Assembly (NCBI RefSeq): GCF_014635245.1
Contig: NZ_BMCP01000002.1
Coordinates: 744,001-808,000, forward strand
Length of the DNA stretch: 64,000 bases
Source: Agaricicola taiwanensis
GTDB lineage: Bacteria; Pseudomonadota; Alphaproteobacteria; Rhizobiales; Methylopilaceae
Reading direction: 5' to 3'
The notes below the pieces were generated by a model. The model was not told the origin of the DNA. It saw nothing but the letters and a program-made list of their open reading frames with translations, and made no database searches. Both the position numbers and the translations under genes were made by a program. Of the stretch, positions 1-9,896 are shown piece after piece. Each line of letters begins with the position of its first letter. The first letter of the stretch is position 1.

Positions 1-120
1 GCGCTTCGCCTACAAGCCCGAGCATTCCACACGTGGACATGCAGTGTGAACTGCCCCGGTGCTCCTTGCCTATCCCGCAAGGCGTAAGACGTCCACGGAG
101 GCTTTAACCGGAGAATGAGA
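1..120 (+). promoter_or_regulatory. Upstream/leader region of rpsB
   Basis: No gene is visible here. A hairpin can form from CCTTGC (64-69) and GCAAGG (77-82). The Shine-Dalgarno sequence GGAG at 110-113 lies 7 bases before the ATG at 121 and directly abuts an in-frame ATG at 115, so 121 is the better start for rpsB. rpsB leaders are bound by S2 for feedback control in some bacteria; whether this one is cannot be told from sequence alone. No convincing -35/-10 pair was found. Confidence 0.35.
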
Positions 121-1128
121 ATGGCACTTCCTGACGTTTCCTTGCGTAATCTGCTCGAGTCCGGCGTCCACTTTGGCCATCAGGTCCATCGCTGGAACCC
201 CAAGATGGGTCCGTATATTTTCGGCTCGCGCAACAACATCCACATCATCGATCTGGCCCAGACGGTTCCGCTTCTGCATCAGGCCCTTCTGGCTGTGTCC
301 GACACCGTTGCCCGTGGCGGCCGCGTGCTTTTCGTCGGCACCAAGCGGCAGGCCCAGGAGCCGGTGGCCGCTGCTGCTCGGCGCTCGGCACAGTATTTCG
401 TGAACTCCCGTTGGCTCGGCGGCATGCTGACCAACTGGAAGACGGTGTCCCACTCGATCGCCCGCCTCAAGAAGCTTGAGGAGATGCTCAGCGGCGAAGC
501 CCAGGGCTTCACCAAGAAGGAGCGCCTGACGCTGTCGCGCGAGCGCGAAAAGCTTGATCGGGCCCTCGGCGGCATCCGCGATATGGGCGGCACCCCGGAT
601 CTGATCTTCGTGATCGACACCAACAAGGAGCAGATCGCCGTCAAGGAAGCGCGCCGTCTCGGCATTCCCGTGGCAGCCATCCTCGACACCAACAGCGATC
701 CCGACGGCATCACCTATCCGATCCCGGGCAACGACGACGCCGGTCGTGCGCTGGCGCTTTACTGCGATCTCGTGGCGCGCGCCGTTCTCGACGGTATCGC
801 CCGTGCACAGGGCGGCGCCGGCATCGACCTCGGTGCCTCAGAGCAGCCCGTGGCTGAAGATCTGGGAGATGCCGCGGCCGAAGCCACAGAGAGCTTCGAG
901 CTTCTGACCGCACCACGGGGCGCTCCGGACGATCTGTCGAAGCTCCCCGGCGTCGGCCCGCAGCTTGAGAAGAAGCTCAATGAGGCCGGTGTTTTCCACT
1001 ATTGGCAGCTTGCCGCACTGACCCCGGCTGATGCTGAAAAGCTCGACGGCGACCTGAAGCTGTCCGGCCGCATTGGCCGCGAGGGCTGGGTGGACCAGGC
1101 TCGCAACCTCATGGAAGGCGCGGCTTGA
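121..1128 (+). CDS. rpsB: 30S ribosomal protein S2 with helix-hairpin-helix C-terminal extension
   Basis: Small-subunit ribosomal protein needed for S1 binding and translation initiation. The N-terminus [20 protein letters not shown] and the segment around [14 protein letters not shown] are typical S2, and the core covers about residues 1-225. At 335 residues it is much longer than the roughly 240 of Escherichia coli S2. The extra tail, about residues 270-333, contains [16 protein letters not shown] followed by a WQL segment, a helix-hairpin-helix-like module seen on S2, and in similar form on L21, of alphaproteobacteria. The start at 121 is favoured over 115 by ribosome-binding-site spacing. 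It heads the rpsB-tsf-pyrH-frr series. The stop codon lies in the loop of a hairpin (1115-1138). Confidence 0.96.
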   Translation: MALPDVSLRNLLESGVHFGHQVHRWNPKMGPYIFGSRNNIHIIDLAQTVPLLHQALLAVSDTVARGGRVLFVGTKRQAQEPVAAAARRSAQYFVNSRWLGGMLTNWKTVSHSIARLKKLEEMLSGEAQGFTKKERLTLSREREKLDRALGGIRDMGGTPDLIFVIDTNKEQIAVKEARRLGIPVAAILDTNSDPDGITYPIPGNDDAGRALALYCDLVARAVLDGIARAQGGAGIDLGASEQPVAEDLGDAAAEATESFELLTAPRGAPDDLSKLPGVGPQLEKKLNEAGVFHYWQLAALTPADAEKLDGDLKLSGRIGREGWVDQARNLMEGAA

Positions 1129-1138
1129 GCCGCGCCTT
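1115..1138 (+). terminator. Hairpin spanning the rpsB stop codon (attenuator candidate)
   Basis: A perfect 10-bp inverted repeat, AAGGCGCGGC (1115-1124) and GCCGCGCCTT (1129-1138), encloses the tetranucleotide TTGA whose last three bases are the rpsB stop codon. There is no long T run after it (CAATTAACTCC follows), so it is more likely a partial terminator, pause site or mRNA-stabilising hairpin between rpsB and tsf than a full terminator. Confidence 0.6.
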
Positions 1139-1187
1139 CAATTAACTCCTGATTTTCTGCATAAAGACGGCATACGAGGACTTTCCC

Positions 1188-2123
1188 ATGACGAACATCT
1201 CCGCGGCCATGGTCAAGGAGCTGCGCGACAAGACTGGCGCGGGCATGATGGACTGCAAGTCGGCGCTGACCGAGACCAACGGCGATATCGAAGCCGCGGT
1301 TGACTGGCTGCGCACGAAGGGTCTTGCCAAGGCTGCCAAGAAGGCTGGCCGGATTGCCGCGGAAGGTCTTGTCGGCCTCGCGGTCGGAGAGACCGAAGCC
1401 GCCGTGGTGGAGATCAATTCCGAGACGGACTTCGTGGCCCGGAACGATCAGTTTCAGATTCTCGTGTCAGAGATTGCCAAGGTAGCGCTTGCAGCACCGG
1501 CTGACGTGGAAGCTTTGTCATCGGCGGCCTATCCGGCCGGCGGCACCGTCTCCTCGGCCATCGCTGAAGCGGTTGCCACGATCGGCGAAAACATGACCCT
1601 TCGCCGGGTGGAGAAACTGACGGTGACGCAGGGCGCCTTCGGTTTTTATGTCCACAACGCAGTCAGCGCGGACAAGGCAAATCTCGGCCGCATCGGCGTG
1701 ATTGTTGCCCTTGAATCCGCTGGCAAAAAGGACGAGCTGACAGCGCTTGGCCGCCAGATTGCCATGCATGTCGCAGCGGCCAACCCTCTCGCACTGGAAT
1801 CTTCGCAGCTGAGCGCGGACGTGATTGAGCGCGAGCGTGCGGTGCTGTTGGAGAAGGCCCGTGCCAGCGGCAAGCCGGAAGCTGTCGTCGAGAAGATCGT
1901 CGAGGGCGGCCTCAAGACCTACTACAAGGAAGTCTGCCTGGTCGACCAGGCCTTCATCCATGAGCCGTCCAAGACCGTGGCCCAGGCTGTCAAGGAAAGC
2001 GAAGGCAAGGTGGGAGCACCCATTAAGCTTGCCGGCTTTGTTCGCTATGCTCTTGGTGAGGGCGTCGAGAAGACGGAAAGCGACTTTGCCGCAGAGGTTG
2101 CCGCGGCGGCCGGACAGCGCTGA
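1188..2123 (+). CDS. tsf: Translation elongation factor Ts
   Basis: Guanine nucleotide exchange factor that recycles EF-Tu in the cytoplasm. The start region reads [20 protein letters not shown], followed by MDCKSAL, the classic EF-Ts signature at the UBA-like N-terminus. A second signature, [13 protein letters not shown], lies at about residues 75-87. The 311-residue length is normal for the family. GAGGA at 1176-1180 is 7 bases before the ATG. The gene follows rpsB by 59 bases, the near-universal rpsB-tsf pairing, and probably shares its transcript subject to the hairpin between them. Confidence 0.97.
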   Translation: MTNISAAMVKELRDKTGAGMMDCKSALTETNGDIEAAVDWLRTKGLAKAAKKAGRIAAEGLVGLAVGETEAAVVEINSETDFVARNDQFQILVSEIAKVALAAPADVEALSSAAYPAGGTVSSAIAEAVATIGENMTLRRVEKLTVTQGAFGFYVHNAVSADKANLGRIGVIVALESAGKKDELTALGRQIAMHVAAANPLALESSQLSADVIERERAVLLEKARASGKPEAVVEKIVEGGLKTYYKEVCLVDQAFIHEPSKTVAQAVKESEGKVGAPIKLAGFVRYALGEGVEKTESDFAAEVAAAAGQR

Positions 2124-2132
2124 GCGCGACCG

Positions 2133-2849
2133 ATGTCGGAAACTCCCTATCGGCGAGTTCTCATAAAAATATCGGGTGAAGCCCTCATGGGCCCCTCCGC
2201 CTTCGGACTTCACCCCGCCACCGTCGAACGCATTGCCCAGGACGTGTCCGAGGTCCGCGCATCCGGTGTCGATGTTGCCATCGTCGTCGGCGGCGGCAAT
2301 ATCTTCCGCGGCATCCAGGGTGCGGCCGAGGGCATCGACCGGGCCACGGCCGATTACATGGGCATGCTGGCGACGGTCATGAACGCGCTGGCGCTGGGGG
2401 AGGTCCTGGAGCGACAGGGAACATCCGCACGTGTGATGTCCGCATTGGATGTGTCCGCCGTCTGCGAGACTTACGCGCGGCCACGGGCGCTTCGCCATCT
2501 TGAAAAGGGCCATGTGCTGATCTTCGCTGCCGGCACCGGCAATCCCTTCTTCACGACAGACACGGCCGCCGCCCTCCGCGCCGCCGAAATGGGATGCGAT
2601 GCCTTGCTGAAGGCGACGCAGGTCGATGGTGTCTATTCGGCAGACCCGAAGAAGGATCCAACGGCGACACGTTACGACCGTCTGTCGTTCGACGAGGCTC
2701 TTGCGCGCGATCTCAAGGTTATGGACACCGCGGCCTTTGCTCTTGCTCGCGAGAACCGCATTCCGGTAATCGTATTTTCCATTCACGAACCTCACGCGAT
2801 TGGCGCCGCCATTCGAGGTGAGGGGCGCTCGACGGTTGTTGGGCCCTGA
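2133..2849 (+). CDS. pyrH: Uridylate kinase (UMP kinase)
   Basis: Phosphorylates UMP to UDP with ATP in pyrimidine nucleotide synthesis. It is an amino acid kinase fold protein: the N-terminal [13 protein letters not shown] is the phosphate-binding lysine region and [11 protein letters not shown] is the glycine-rich loop of bacterial UMP kinases; [17 protein letters not shown] lies further on. The 238-residue length is typical. It begins 9 bases after tsf with no good ribosome-binding site, which suggests translational coupling to tsf. The order tsf-pyrH-frr is strongly conserved in bacteria. Confidence 0.96.
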   Translation: MSETPYRRVLIKISGEALMGPSAFGLHPATVERIAQDVSEVRASGVDVAIVVGGGNIFRGIQGAAEGIDRATADYMGMLATVMNALALGEVLERQGTSARVMSALDVSAVCETYARPRALRHLEKGHVLIFAAGTGNPFFTTDTAAALRAAEMGCDALLKATQVDGVYSADPKKDPTATRYDRLSFDEALARDLKVMDTAAFALARENRIPVIVFSIHEPHAIGAAIRGEGRSTVVGP

Positions 2850-2897
2850 AGCGAATACATCCCACAGTCCATCCACTGCAGAACATGCGAGGCCAGA

Positions 2898-3461
2898 ATG
2901 TCCCAAAGCTCACATGATATGGCCGAGCTCAAGCGCCGCATGAATGGCGCTATCGCCGCCCTCAAGCAGGAATTCTCGGGCCTGCGCACCGGCCGTGCCA
3001 GCATCAACATGCTCGATCCTGTCATGGTCGATGCCTATGGTTCCTCCATGCCACTCAACCAGGTGGCAACGGTCAGCGTGCCGGAGGCGCGTATGCTCGT
3101 GGTCCAGGTATGGGACCGCAGCATGGCGGGCGCTGTCGACAAGGCCATCAGAGACGCCAACCTTGGCCTCAATCCCGTCAGCGAAGGCCAGGTCATCCGT
3201 GTACCGATCCCCGAGCTCAATGCGGAACGCCGCGCTGAACTGGTCAAGGTCGCGCATAAATACGCTGAGAACGCGCGCATCGCCGTCCGTCATGTCCGCC
3301 GCGATGGTCTGGACAATCTGAAGCGCCTGGAAAAAGACGGACAGATGAGCCAGGATGAGCAGCGCCACCAGGCGGACCTGGTGCAGAAGACGACGGACGA
3401 GATCATCGCCGAAATCGATCAGGCCCTGGCAACCAAGGAAAAGGAGATCATGCAGGTTTAG
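2898..3461 (+). CDS. frr: Ribosome recycling factor
   Basis: With EF-G it splits post-termination ribosomes. The protein has 187 residues, the usual size. The segment [20 protein letters not shown], conserved in the family, lies at about residues 28-47, and a long helical C-terminus ends the three-helix bundle. GAGG at 2888-2891 sits just before the ATG. It follows pyrH by 48 bases and precedes uppS by 8, so it probably belongs to the same transcript. Confidence 0.96.
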   Translation: MSQSSHDMAELKRRMNGAIAALKQEFSGLRTGRASINMLDPVMVDAYGSSMPLNQVATVSVPEARMLVVQVWDRSMAGAVDKAIRDANLGLNPVSEGQVIRVPIPELNAERRAELVKVAHKYAENARIAVRHVRRDGLDNLKRLEKDGQMSQDEQRHQADLVQKTTDEIIAEIDQALATKEKEIMQV

Positions 3462-3469
3462 GTGCCTGC

Positions 3470-4267
3470 ATGATCCGGCGGCAGGTCATGTCGCACCCTC
3501 AAACCACATCGCGGTATCAAGCCGCCCCCCTCTCGGATCCCGGTTCGGGTGCCGCGCCACGTCATGTCGCCCTTATCATGGATGGCAATGGACGTTGGGC
3601 GGCCAAGCGTGGTTTGCCGCGCTTCGAGGGACACAGGCGAGGTGTTGAAGCTTTGCGGCGCGCCGTAAGGGCCGCGGGCGAGCTCGGAATCCTCTACCTC
3701 ACCATCTATAGCTTCTCGTCGGAGAATTGGCGCCGGCCCGAATCCGAGGTCAGCGATTTGATGAATCTCCTGCGCCGGTTCGTGCGGGATGACCTGGCGC
3801 AGCTTCATGAGGCCGGCATCCGCATCAAGGTCATCGGCGAGCGCGGCAATCTAGCGCCCGATATCCGTTCCCTGCTCGAGGAGGCGGAAAACCTGACGCG
3901 CGACAACGGCCGGCTCGTGCTGCAGATCGCCTTCAATTACGGCTCGCGCCAGGAGATCGCCCGGGCGGCGCGCTTGATTGCCGCCGATGTGGCCGGAGGC
4001 CGTCTGGCGCCGGATGCGATCAACGCCGATCTCTTTGCCGATTACCTCGACACCGCCGGCGTGCCGGACCCCGATCTTGTGATCCGTACCAGCGGAGAGC
4101 AACGTCTGTCGAATTTCCTCCTTTGGCAGTCCGCCTATGCCGAGTTCGTCTTTCTGCCGATCCATTGGCCGGAGTTCGACCGCTCATCCTTTGAAGCAGC
4201 CATCGCACAATATGCCTCCCGGGACCGCCGGTTCGGTGGCACCTCCAGCAAAGAGCGGCCGCTATGA
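3470..4267 (+). CDS. uppS: Undecaprenyl diphosphate synthase (cis-prenyltransferase)
   Basis: Condenses isopentenyl diphosphate onto farnesyl diphosphate to make the C55 lipid carrier for peptidoglycan and other surface glycans. The family motif [13 protein letters not shown], with the catalytic aspartate, is at about residues 32-44, and the conserved region [14 protein letters not shown] and the C-terminal [15 protein letters not shown] are also clear. An alternative in-frame ATG lies at 3488 and would remove six residues; neither start has a strong ribosome-binding site. The stop overlaps the cdsA start as ATGA, indicating translational coupling with the next membrane-lipid gene. Confidence 0.95.
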   Translation: MIRRQVMSHPQTTSRYQAAPLSDPGSGAAPRHVALIMDGNGRWAAKRGLPRFEGHRRGVEALRRAVRAAGELGILYLTIYSFSSENWRRPESEVSDLMNLLRRFVRDDLAQLHEAGIRIKVIGERGNLAPDIRSLLEEAENLTRDNGRLVLQIAFNYGSRQEIARAARLIAADVAGGRLAPDAINADLFADYLDTAGVPDPDLVIRTSGEQRLSNFLLWQSAYAEFVFLPIHWPEFDRSSFEAAIAQYASRDRRFGGTSSKERPL

Positions 4268-4968
4268 GCGGTGAGCCGGCTCATGCCAGAGGCAGCTCAA
4301 GCGAGATAAAGCTGCGTATCGCTTCGGCCGTGGTGCTCGGCGCGCTTGCGATCTTCGTCACCTGGACGGGCGGCATTCTGTTTGCCGGGCTCTGGTGCAT
4401 CGCCGGAGCTATGGCTCTGGTGGAATGGCTGAAGGTCGCCGGTGCAGGCGGCCTCGGCTGGAAGATCGCAGGAGTTGCCTTTGCAGCAACGGTTGCCGTC
4501 GCGCCCATTGTCGTACGCATGGACCCGCTGCTTGGCCTGCAAGGCATCCTCTGGCTGTTTGCCGTCGTCTGGGGAACGGACATCATGGCTTTCGTGGTCG
4601 GACGAACGCTCGGTGGCCCGAAGCTCTGGGTAAGGATATCTCCCAAGAAGACCTGGAGCGGCTTCATCGGCGGCCTGCTTGGCGGCTCCATCGGCGGTTT
4701 CCTTGTTACCGCGGCTGCCGGGCTGCCAAACCTGTTTTTGCCCACACTTCTGGCCTTGCTCCTGTCGGTTTCCGTTCACGCCGGTGATCTCCTGGAATCC
4801 GCCGTAAAGCGCCGCTTTCATGTCAAGGATTCCGGTCAGTTGATCCCCGGTCATGGCGGTGTCATGGACCGGCTCGATGGCTTTGCTGTCGCCGCCTTCC
4901 TCGCCTGTGCCATCGGCGCCGCGCGGGCCGGTTGGGAGCAGGTCGCGCAAGGCTTTTTGATGTGGTGA
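4264..4968 (+). CDS. cdsA: Phosphatidate cytidylyltransferase
   Basis: Integral membrane enzyme that makes CDP-diacylglycerol from phosphatidate and CTP, the entry to phospholipid synthesis. Several hydrophobic segments span the protein, and the C-terminal signature is present: [11 protein letters not shown] followed by [19 protein letters not shown], matching the CdsA consensus with its metal-binding aspartates. At 234 residues it is a little shorter than many homologues, mainly for want of N-terminal membrane segments. It overlaps uppS by four bases at the start and dxr by one base (TGATG) at the end. Confidence 0.93.
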   Translation: MSGEPAHARGSSSEIKLRIASAVVLGALAIFVTWTGGILFAGLWCIAGAMALVEWLKVAGAGGLGWKIAGVAFAATVAVAPIVVRMDPLLGLQGILWLFAVVWGTDIMAFVVGRTLGGPKLWVRISPKKTWSGFIGGLLGGSIGGFLVTAAAGLPNLFLPTLLALLLSVSVHAGDLLESAVKRRFHVKDSGQLIPGHGGVMDRLDGFAVAAFLACAIGAARAGWEQVAQGFLMW

Positions 4969-6170
4969 TGGTCCGTACGGTTTCGGTTCTGGGAGCGACC
5001 GGCTCCATCGGCAAGGCAACGCTCGATGTGCTTCAGTCACAGCAGGACAGGGTTGCTGTCGATGCCCTGGTTGGCGGGCGTGATGTAGCGGCTCTTGCAC
5101 AGGCCGCCCGACGCATGCAGGCGCGGGTGGCGGTTATCGCGGATCCCGACGCTTACCAGGACCTGAAGGCGGCGCTCGCCGGCAGCGGGATTGAAGCCGC
5201 GGCAGGACCATCCGCGGTCGTGGAAGCGGCGGCACGCCCAGTGGATTGGACCATGGCGGCGATCTCGGGGACCGCAGGGCTTCGACCAAGCATCGCGGCA
5301 GCGCGTCGCGGTGGCACGCTGGCGCTTGCCACCAAGGAATGCATCGTCAGCGCGGGCACGGTTTTCCTTGATGCCGTCAAGGCAGGGGGAGGGGCACTGC
5401 TTCCGGTGGATTCGGAACATAACGCCATCTTCCAATCATTGGCGGGCGCCGCAGTTCGCGACATCAAGAAGATGGTTCTTACCGCCTCCGGCGGGCCGTT
5501 CCGGTCCTGGCCATTGGAGCGTATTGCGACCGCGCGCCTCGAAGATGCCCTGCAACATCCCACCTGGAGCATGGGCGCCAAGATCACGATCGATTCAGCC
5601 ACGATGATGAACAAGGGACTGGAACTCATCGAGGCGAGTTATCTGTTCGGGGTGGAGTCCGGCAGGATCGAGATCGTCGTCCATCCGCAGTCCATTGTGC
5701 ACGGAATGGTCGAGTTTCGTGACGGCTCTGTTGTGGCCGGGTTGGCTCCTGCGGACATGCGGGTCGCGATTTCCCACGCCCTGGGTTATCCAGACAGGAT
5801 CGAAACCGCTGTCGGTTCACTTGACCTGATCCAAATCGGAACGCTGACGTTCGAGGCGCCGGATGAAAAGCGCTTTCCAGCGCTAAAGGTCGCGCGGGCG
5901 GCACTGGAGCGTGGCGATGGCGCCATTGCGGCACTCAATGCAGCCAATGAGGTGGCCGTCGAAGCTTTTCTGGCGCGCAGCATCCGCTTCATTGATATTA
6001 TGCCGGTTGTTATCGAAACGCTTGAGCAGCTCGATCGTCGAAACGGGCTTGCGGCGCCTCGCGATCTTGAACAGGTCACCGCGCTCGACGATGAGGCGCG
6101 CAAGACGGCGCGTAACCTAATGCAAAGCATTTCGAACCAAACTGCGACGCAGGCGAAAGCGCTGCCTTAA
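4968..6170 (+). CDS. dxr: 1-deoxy-D-xylulose 5-phosphate reductoisomerase
   Basis: Second enzyme of the non-mevalonate isoprenoid pathway; converts DXP to MEP with NADPH. The N-terminus [20 protein letters not shown] has the nucleotide-binding GATGSIG, and the metal and substrate motifs DSEHNAIFQ and SGGPFR lie in the middle. The 400-residue length is typical. An upstream in-frame start at 4932 would add a non-homologous 12-residue leader; the ATG at 4968 puts the NADPH motif in its normal position and gives TGATG coupling with cdsA. It feeds the isoprenoid precursors used by UppS two genes upstream. Confidence 0.95.
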   Translation: MVRTVSVLGATGSIGKATLDVLQSQQDRVAVDALVGGRDVAALAQAARRMQARVAVIADPDAYQDLKAALAGSGIEAAAGPSAVVEAAARPVDWTMAAISGTAGLRPSIAAARRGGTLALATKECIVSAGTVFLDAVKAGGGALLPVDSEHNAIFQSLAGAAVRDIKKMVLTASGGPFRSWPLERIATARLEDALQHPTWSMGAKITIDSATMMNKGLELIEASYLFGVESGRIEIVVHPQSIVHGMVEFRDGSVVAGLAPADMRVAISHALGYPDRIETAVGSLDLIQIGTLTFEAPDEKRFPALKVARAALERGDGAIAALNAANEVAVEAFLARSIRFIDIMPVVIETLEQLDRRNGLAAPRDLEQVTALDDEARKTARNLMQSISNQTATQAKALP

Positions 6171-6176
6171 GGGACA

Positions 6177-7319
6177 ATGATGATCGAGAACATTAGCGGT
6201 TTCGTCGGGTCGGCCTTTGGTTACCTCATTCCCTTCTTGTTGGTGCTGACGGTCGTCATCTTCATCCATGAGCTCGGCCATTTTCTCGTCGCCCGGTGGG
6301 CGGGCGTTCGGGTACTCGTGTTCTCCATCGGGTTTGGACCGGAGCTTCTCGGCCGAACCGATCGCCACGGCACGCGCTGGCGGATCGCAGCCATACCTCT
6401 GGGCGGCTATGTCCGCTTTCTGGGCGATGCCAATGCTGCGAGCGGCACGGATCATGAAGCCATAGAACAGATGAGTGACCGCGCGAGATCGGAAACATTC
6501 GCGGCGGCATCACTGCCGCGCCGTGCCGCCATCGTCGCCGCGGGCCCCTTTGCCAACTTCATTCTCGCGGTTGCTCTTTTCGCTGGCATATTCGCCTTTG
6601 TCGGCCGCCCTGTCACGGATGCCAGGATCGACACCGTGCAGGAGGGAAGCCCTGCCGCCACGGCCGGTTTCCAGCCTGGCGACATCATCCTGTCTATCAA
6701 CGGCGATGCGATTTCCAGCTTCGCGGAGCTTCAGCGCGTGGTTTCGTCGAATGCCGACCGCGCTCTCGGCGTGACCGTGCAGCGCTCCGACGGACAAGTA
6801 CAGCTCAACGTCACGCCTGAACGCCGCGAGGTCGAGGACGGCTTCGGCAACAAGATGAACATCGGTGTGCTTGGCATCACGCGGTCCTTCGAGGACGGTG
6901 ACATCCAGCGCGTTTATGCCGGTCCGGTGGAAGCGGTGAAACTGGGGATGGGCGAGACCTGGTTTGTCGTGACCCGGACGCTCGATTACATCGGCGGGTT
7001 GTTCTCAGGCCGCGAATCCACGGATCAGCTCAGCGGGCCGATTCGGATTGCCCAGGTCTCCGGGCAGGCCGCCACGGTTGGTGCTGCGGCGCTGATCCAG
7101 CTGATGGCCGTGCTGTCGGTATCGATCGGCCTGCTGAACCTCTTTCCCATTCCGATGCTCGATGGTGGCCATCTGGTGTTTTATGCGATCGAGGCCGTCC
7201 GCGGGCGACCGCTCAGCGAGCGGATCCAGGAGTATGGAATGCGGATCGGGGTGGCGCTGGTTCTGATGCTGATGATCGTCGCGACGTCCAATGACATCGC
7301 GCATCTGTGGTCGTTATGA
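6177..7319 (+). CDS. rseP: RseP-type site-2 intramembrane zinc protease
   Basis: Inner-membrane metalloprotease that cleaves anti-sigma factors and remnant signal peptides. The zinc motif HELGH is at residues 31-35 in the first membrane helix, a single PDZ domain covers about residues 115-200 (DTVQEGSPAATAGFQPGD), and the second metal motif NLFPIPMLDGGH is near the C-terminus. E. coli RseP has two PDZ domains; this 380-residue protein shows one, as is usual in alphaproteobacteria. AAGGGA at 6168-6173 precedes tandem ATG codons (6177 and 6180). It lies between dxr and bamA, the standard context. Confidence 0.94.
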   Translation: MMIENISGFVGSAFGYLIPFLLVLTVVIFIHELGHFLVARWAGVRVLVFSIGFGPELLGRTDRHGTRWRIAAIPLGGYVRFLGDANAASGTDHEAIEQMSDRARSETFAAASLPRRAAIVAAGPFANFILAVALFAGIFAFVGRPVTDARIDTVQEGSPAATAGFQPGDIILSINGDAISSFAELQRVVSSNADRALGVTVQRSDGQVQLNVTPERREVEDGFGNKMNIGVLGITRSFEDGDIQRVYAGPVEAVKLGMGETWFVVTRTLDYIGGLFSGRESTDQLSGPIRIAQVSGQAATVGAAALIQLMAVLSVSIGLLNLFPIPMLDGGHLVFYAIEAVRGRPLSERIQEYGMRIGVALVLMLMIVATSNDIAHLWSL

Positions 7320-7374
7320 CGTGTCCTGAGTGCCACGGCGCGGGGAAAAACGGCATCAACCTTGTGCTTCGGCT

Positions 7375-7402
7375 TTGCAGGCTTGTTTAAAAGAGCTAGA
7401 AG
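7375..7402 (+). promoter_or_regulatory. Candidate promoter for bamA
   Basis: In the 130-base gap between rseP and bamA, TTGCAG (7375-7380) and TAGAAG (7397-7402) are separated by 16 bases and resemble a housekeeping -35/-10 pair. Support is by inspection only. No match to an extracytoplasmic sigma-factor consensus was convincing. Confidence 0.3.
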
Positions 7403-7449
7403 CGGCCGGAGTGTGTAACGGTCGCGTTCTAGGCGACGGGGATTGAAAT

Positions 7450-9831
7450 ATGAGGGCCGGGAACCCAATGACCTGTGTTTCGCGTGTTTTTGGACGACTG
7501 TCCGTCGCAACTGCCCTGGGAATCGGTGCTGCTGCTGTTGCGCCCGTAGTGCCCTATGTGAATGGCTACGCTTTCGCTCAATCAGCCAGTTCCATCGTGG
7601 TCCGCGGCAATCAGCGCATCGAGGCTGATGCCGTCCGCGCCTATTTCCAGAACGGAGCCAATGGACGGCTTGATGCCGTCGCCGTGGACGAAGGTCTCCG
7701 CCGCCTCTATGCCACCGGCCTTTTCCAGGATGTCCGCGTCAGCCGCAGCGGCGGCGCAATCGTCGTGACCGTGGTCGAGAACTCCGTCATCAACAACGTG
7801 AACTTCAAGGGCAACAAGAGGATCAAGGACGCCGTCATCGCTCCTGAGGTTCAATCGAAAGCCCGTGGTCCCTACAGCGCCAACCTGGTGCAGGCCGACG
7901 TTCAGCGTATCGAGGAAATCTATCGCCGTTCCGGCCGGGCGGCAGCTTCCGTGGAAGCCCAGACCGTGACGCTCCCTAACGGTCGTATCGACCTCGTGTT
8001 TCAGATCGACGAAGGCAAGAAGACCAAGATCAAGACCATCGATTTCGTCGGCAATGAAGCCTATTCGGACGGTCGCCTGCGCGATGAGATGAACACCACG
8101 CGCTCAAACTTCCTGAGCTGGCTGAAGAGCAGCGATGTTTATGACCCGGATCGGCTGAACGCCGACCTCGAGCTGGTTCGCCGCTTTTATATGAACCGCG
8201 GCTACGCTGATTTCCGCGTCGTGGATTCGCAGGTGGACTTCGACGAGGCCGAAAACGCCTATTCCATCACCATCACGGTGGAAGAGGGCACGAAGTATGA
8301 TTTCGGCGCCATTGATGTCGAATCCAATGTTGCCGACGTCGACCCCGACAGCCTACGACGGCTTGTCGAGACGAAATCCGGCGGCACCTATGACGCCGAG
8401 GCGGTCGATAAGACCGTCGAAGCCCTGTCCATCGAAGTCGCGACGCGGGGCTATGCCTTCGCCCGTGTTCGTCCGCGCGGATCGCGCGACTACGCCACCA
8501 ACTCCATTTCCGTCGCCTATGTGGTCGAGGAAGGCCCGCGGGTTTATGTCGAGCGCATCAATGTACGGGGCAACACCCGCACGCGCGACTATGTCATCCG
8601 CCGCGAGTTCGATCTTGCCGAAGGCGATGCCTATAATCAGGCCCTGATCAACCGGGCTGAACGCCGCCTCAAGAATCTCGGTTATTTCGAACGGGTGGTC
8701 ATTTCCTCCGAGCCCGGCAGTGCACCCGATCGCATCGTGGTCAATGTCGACGTCGTTGATCAGGCAACCGGCGAGTTCTCGGTGGCCGGTGGTTACTCGA
8801 CCTCCGACGGCATCATCGGTGAGGTGGGCATTGCCGAGAAAAACTTCCTCGGCCGCGGCCAGTATGTAAAGCTCTCCGGTTCCTGGGGCGAGCGGACCAA
8901 CGGCTTTGAGTTCGCCTTTACCGAGCCCTATTTCCTCGGCCACCGCATCTCGGCCGGCTTCGACGTCTATCGGAAGTATCGCGACAGCACGAACTATGCT
9001 TCGTATGAGTCCGATGTCATTGGCGGTGCGCTTCGTCTCGGCCTGCCGATCACCGAGAACCTGCAGCTCGGCCTGAACTACACCGGCTACAACCGCGATA
9101 TTACGATCCCCTCGGTCTACAAGGATGGTGATTCCAGTAATGGTGAAGCATCGGTTGGTCTGAAGCAGGCGGAAGGCGAGACCTTCACCTCCAGCGTCGG
9201 CTATACGCTGGTCTACAATTCGCTCGACAACAATCGTAACCCCTCCGAAGGCCTTTACGCCGAGTTCAAGCAGGATTTCGCGGGTGTGGGCGGTGACGTC
9301 AACTTCATCCGTTCCACGGCTGATGCGCGTTACTACCACGAGCTTCCCGGCGAGCTCATCGGCTTCGTTCGCCTCCAGGGCGGTCATATCGCCGGTTGGG
9401 GTGATGATGAGGACCTGCGCATCCTTGACCACTTCTACAAGGGTCCGGATCTCGTTCGTGGTTTCCGCACCTCCGGTATTGGTCCGCGTGACTTGAACTC
9501 GCCGAACCTCGATGCCATCGGCGGCACAGCTTACTTCGGCGGCACGCTCGAAGTGCAGTTTCCGCTCTTCGGCATCCCGAAAGACTTTGGCCTCAAGGGC
9601 GCGGTCTTCGCTGATGCCGGTACGGTGATGAACTTCGAGGGTCAGACGGACTTCGGCGCTGACGGCACGATTGACGTCTGGGACGATGACTCGATCCGTT
9701 CGTCGGTTGGCGCGTCGCTGCTCTGGGCCTCACCGCTCGGACCGATCCGCTTTGACTACGCGTATGTGCTCTCCAGCGGAGAGTACGACAAGGAACAGGC
9801 GTTCCGCTTCTCCGGCGGCACCAAGTTCTGA
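7450..9831 (+). CDS. bamA: Outer membrane protein assembly factor BamA
   Basis: Central, essential component of the BAM complex, which inserts beta-barrel proteins into the outer membrane. An N-terminal signal sequence ends near AFAQSASS, about residues 40-45. Five POTRA repeats follow to about residue 420, recognisable from segments such as IVVRGNQRIEADAVRAYF and INVRGNTRTRDYVIRREFDL. The C-terminal half is the 16-strand barrel, and the last residue is phenylalanine (FSGGTKF), the outer-membrane insertion signal. GGGGA at 7439-7443 supports the ATG at 7450; a second ATG at 7468 is possible and also leaves a good signal peptide. A strong terminator follows. Confidence 0.96.
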   Translation: MRAGNPMTCVSRVFGRLSVATALGIGAAAVAPVVPYVNGYAFAQSASSIVVRGNQRIEADAVRAYFQNGANGRLDAVAVDEGLRRLYATGLFQDVRVSRSGGAIVVTVVENSVINNVNFKGNKRIKDAVIAPEVQSKARGPYSANLVQADVQRIEEIYRRSGRAAASVEAQTVTLPNGRIDLVFQIDEGKKTKIKTIDFVGNEAYSDGRLRDEMNTTRSNFLSWLKSSDVYDPDRLNADLELVRRFYMNRGYADFRVVDSQVDFDEAENAYSITITVEEGTKYDFGAIDVESNVADVDPDSLRRLVETKSGGTYDAEAVDKTVEALSIEVATRGYAFARVRPRGSRDYATNSISVAYVVEEGPRVYVERINVRGNTRTRDYVIRREFDLAEGDAYNQALINRAERRLKNLGYFERVVISSEPGSAPDRIVVNVDVVDQATGEFSVAGGYSTSDGIIGEVGIAEKNFLGRGQYVKLSGSWGERTNGFEFAFTEPYFLGHRISAGFDVYRKYRDSTNYASYESDVIGGALRLGLPITENLQLGLNYTGYNRDITIPSVYKDGDSSNGEASVGLKQAEGETFTSSVGYTLVYNSLDNNRNPSEGLYAEFKQDFAGVGGDVNFIRSTADARYYHELPGELIGFVRLQGGHIAGWGDDEDLRILDHFYKGPDLVRGFRTSGIGPRDLNSPNLDAIGGTAYFGGTLEVQFPLFGIPKDFGLKGAVFADAGTVMNFEGQTDFGADGTIDVWDDDSIRSSVGASLLWASPLGPIRFDYAYVLSSGEYDKEQAFRFSGGTKF

Positions 9832-9850
9832 TCTACGCCTGAGGGCGGAC

Positions 9851-9884
9851 TCGGGGTGCATCGTGCATGCACCCCGATTTTCTG
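9851..9884 (+). terminator. Rho-independent terminator after bamA
   Basis: A perfect 11-bp stem, TCGGGGTGCAT (9851-9861) and ATGCACCCCGA (9867-9877), has a 5-base loop and is followed by TTTTCTGT. It lies between bamA and lpxD and probably ends or attenuates the upstream transcript. Confidence 0.8.
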
Positions 9885-9896
9885 TGAGCCAGCGTT

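Noticed and set aside
1518-2906. Long minus-strand open frame (462 codons) opposite tsf and pyrH
   Set aside because: It is antisense to two unmistakable genes, has no recognisable motifs and reads as the mirror of GC-rich codons.
8353-9432. Long minus-strand open frame opposite bamA
   Set aside because: Antisense to the BamA barrel and POTRA coding region; composition is that of a shadow frame with no domain.
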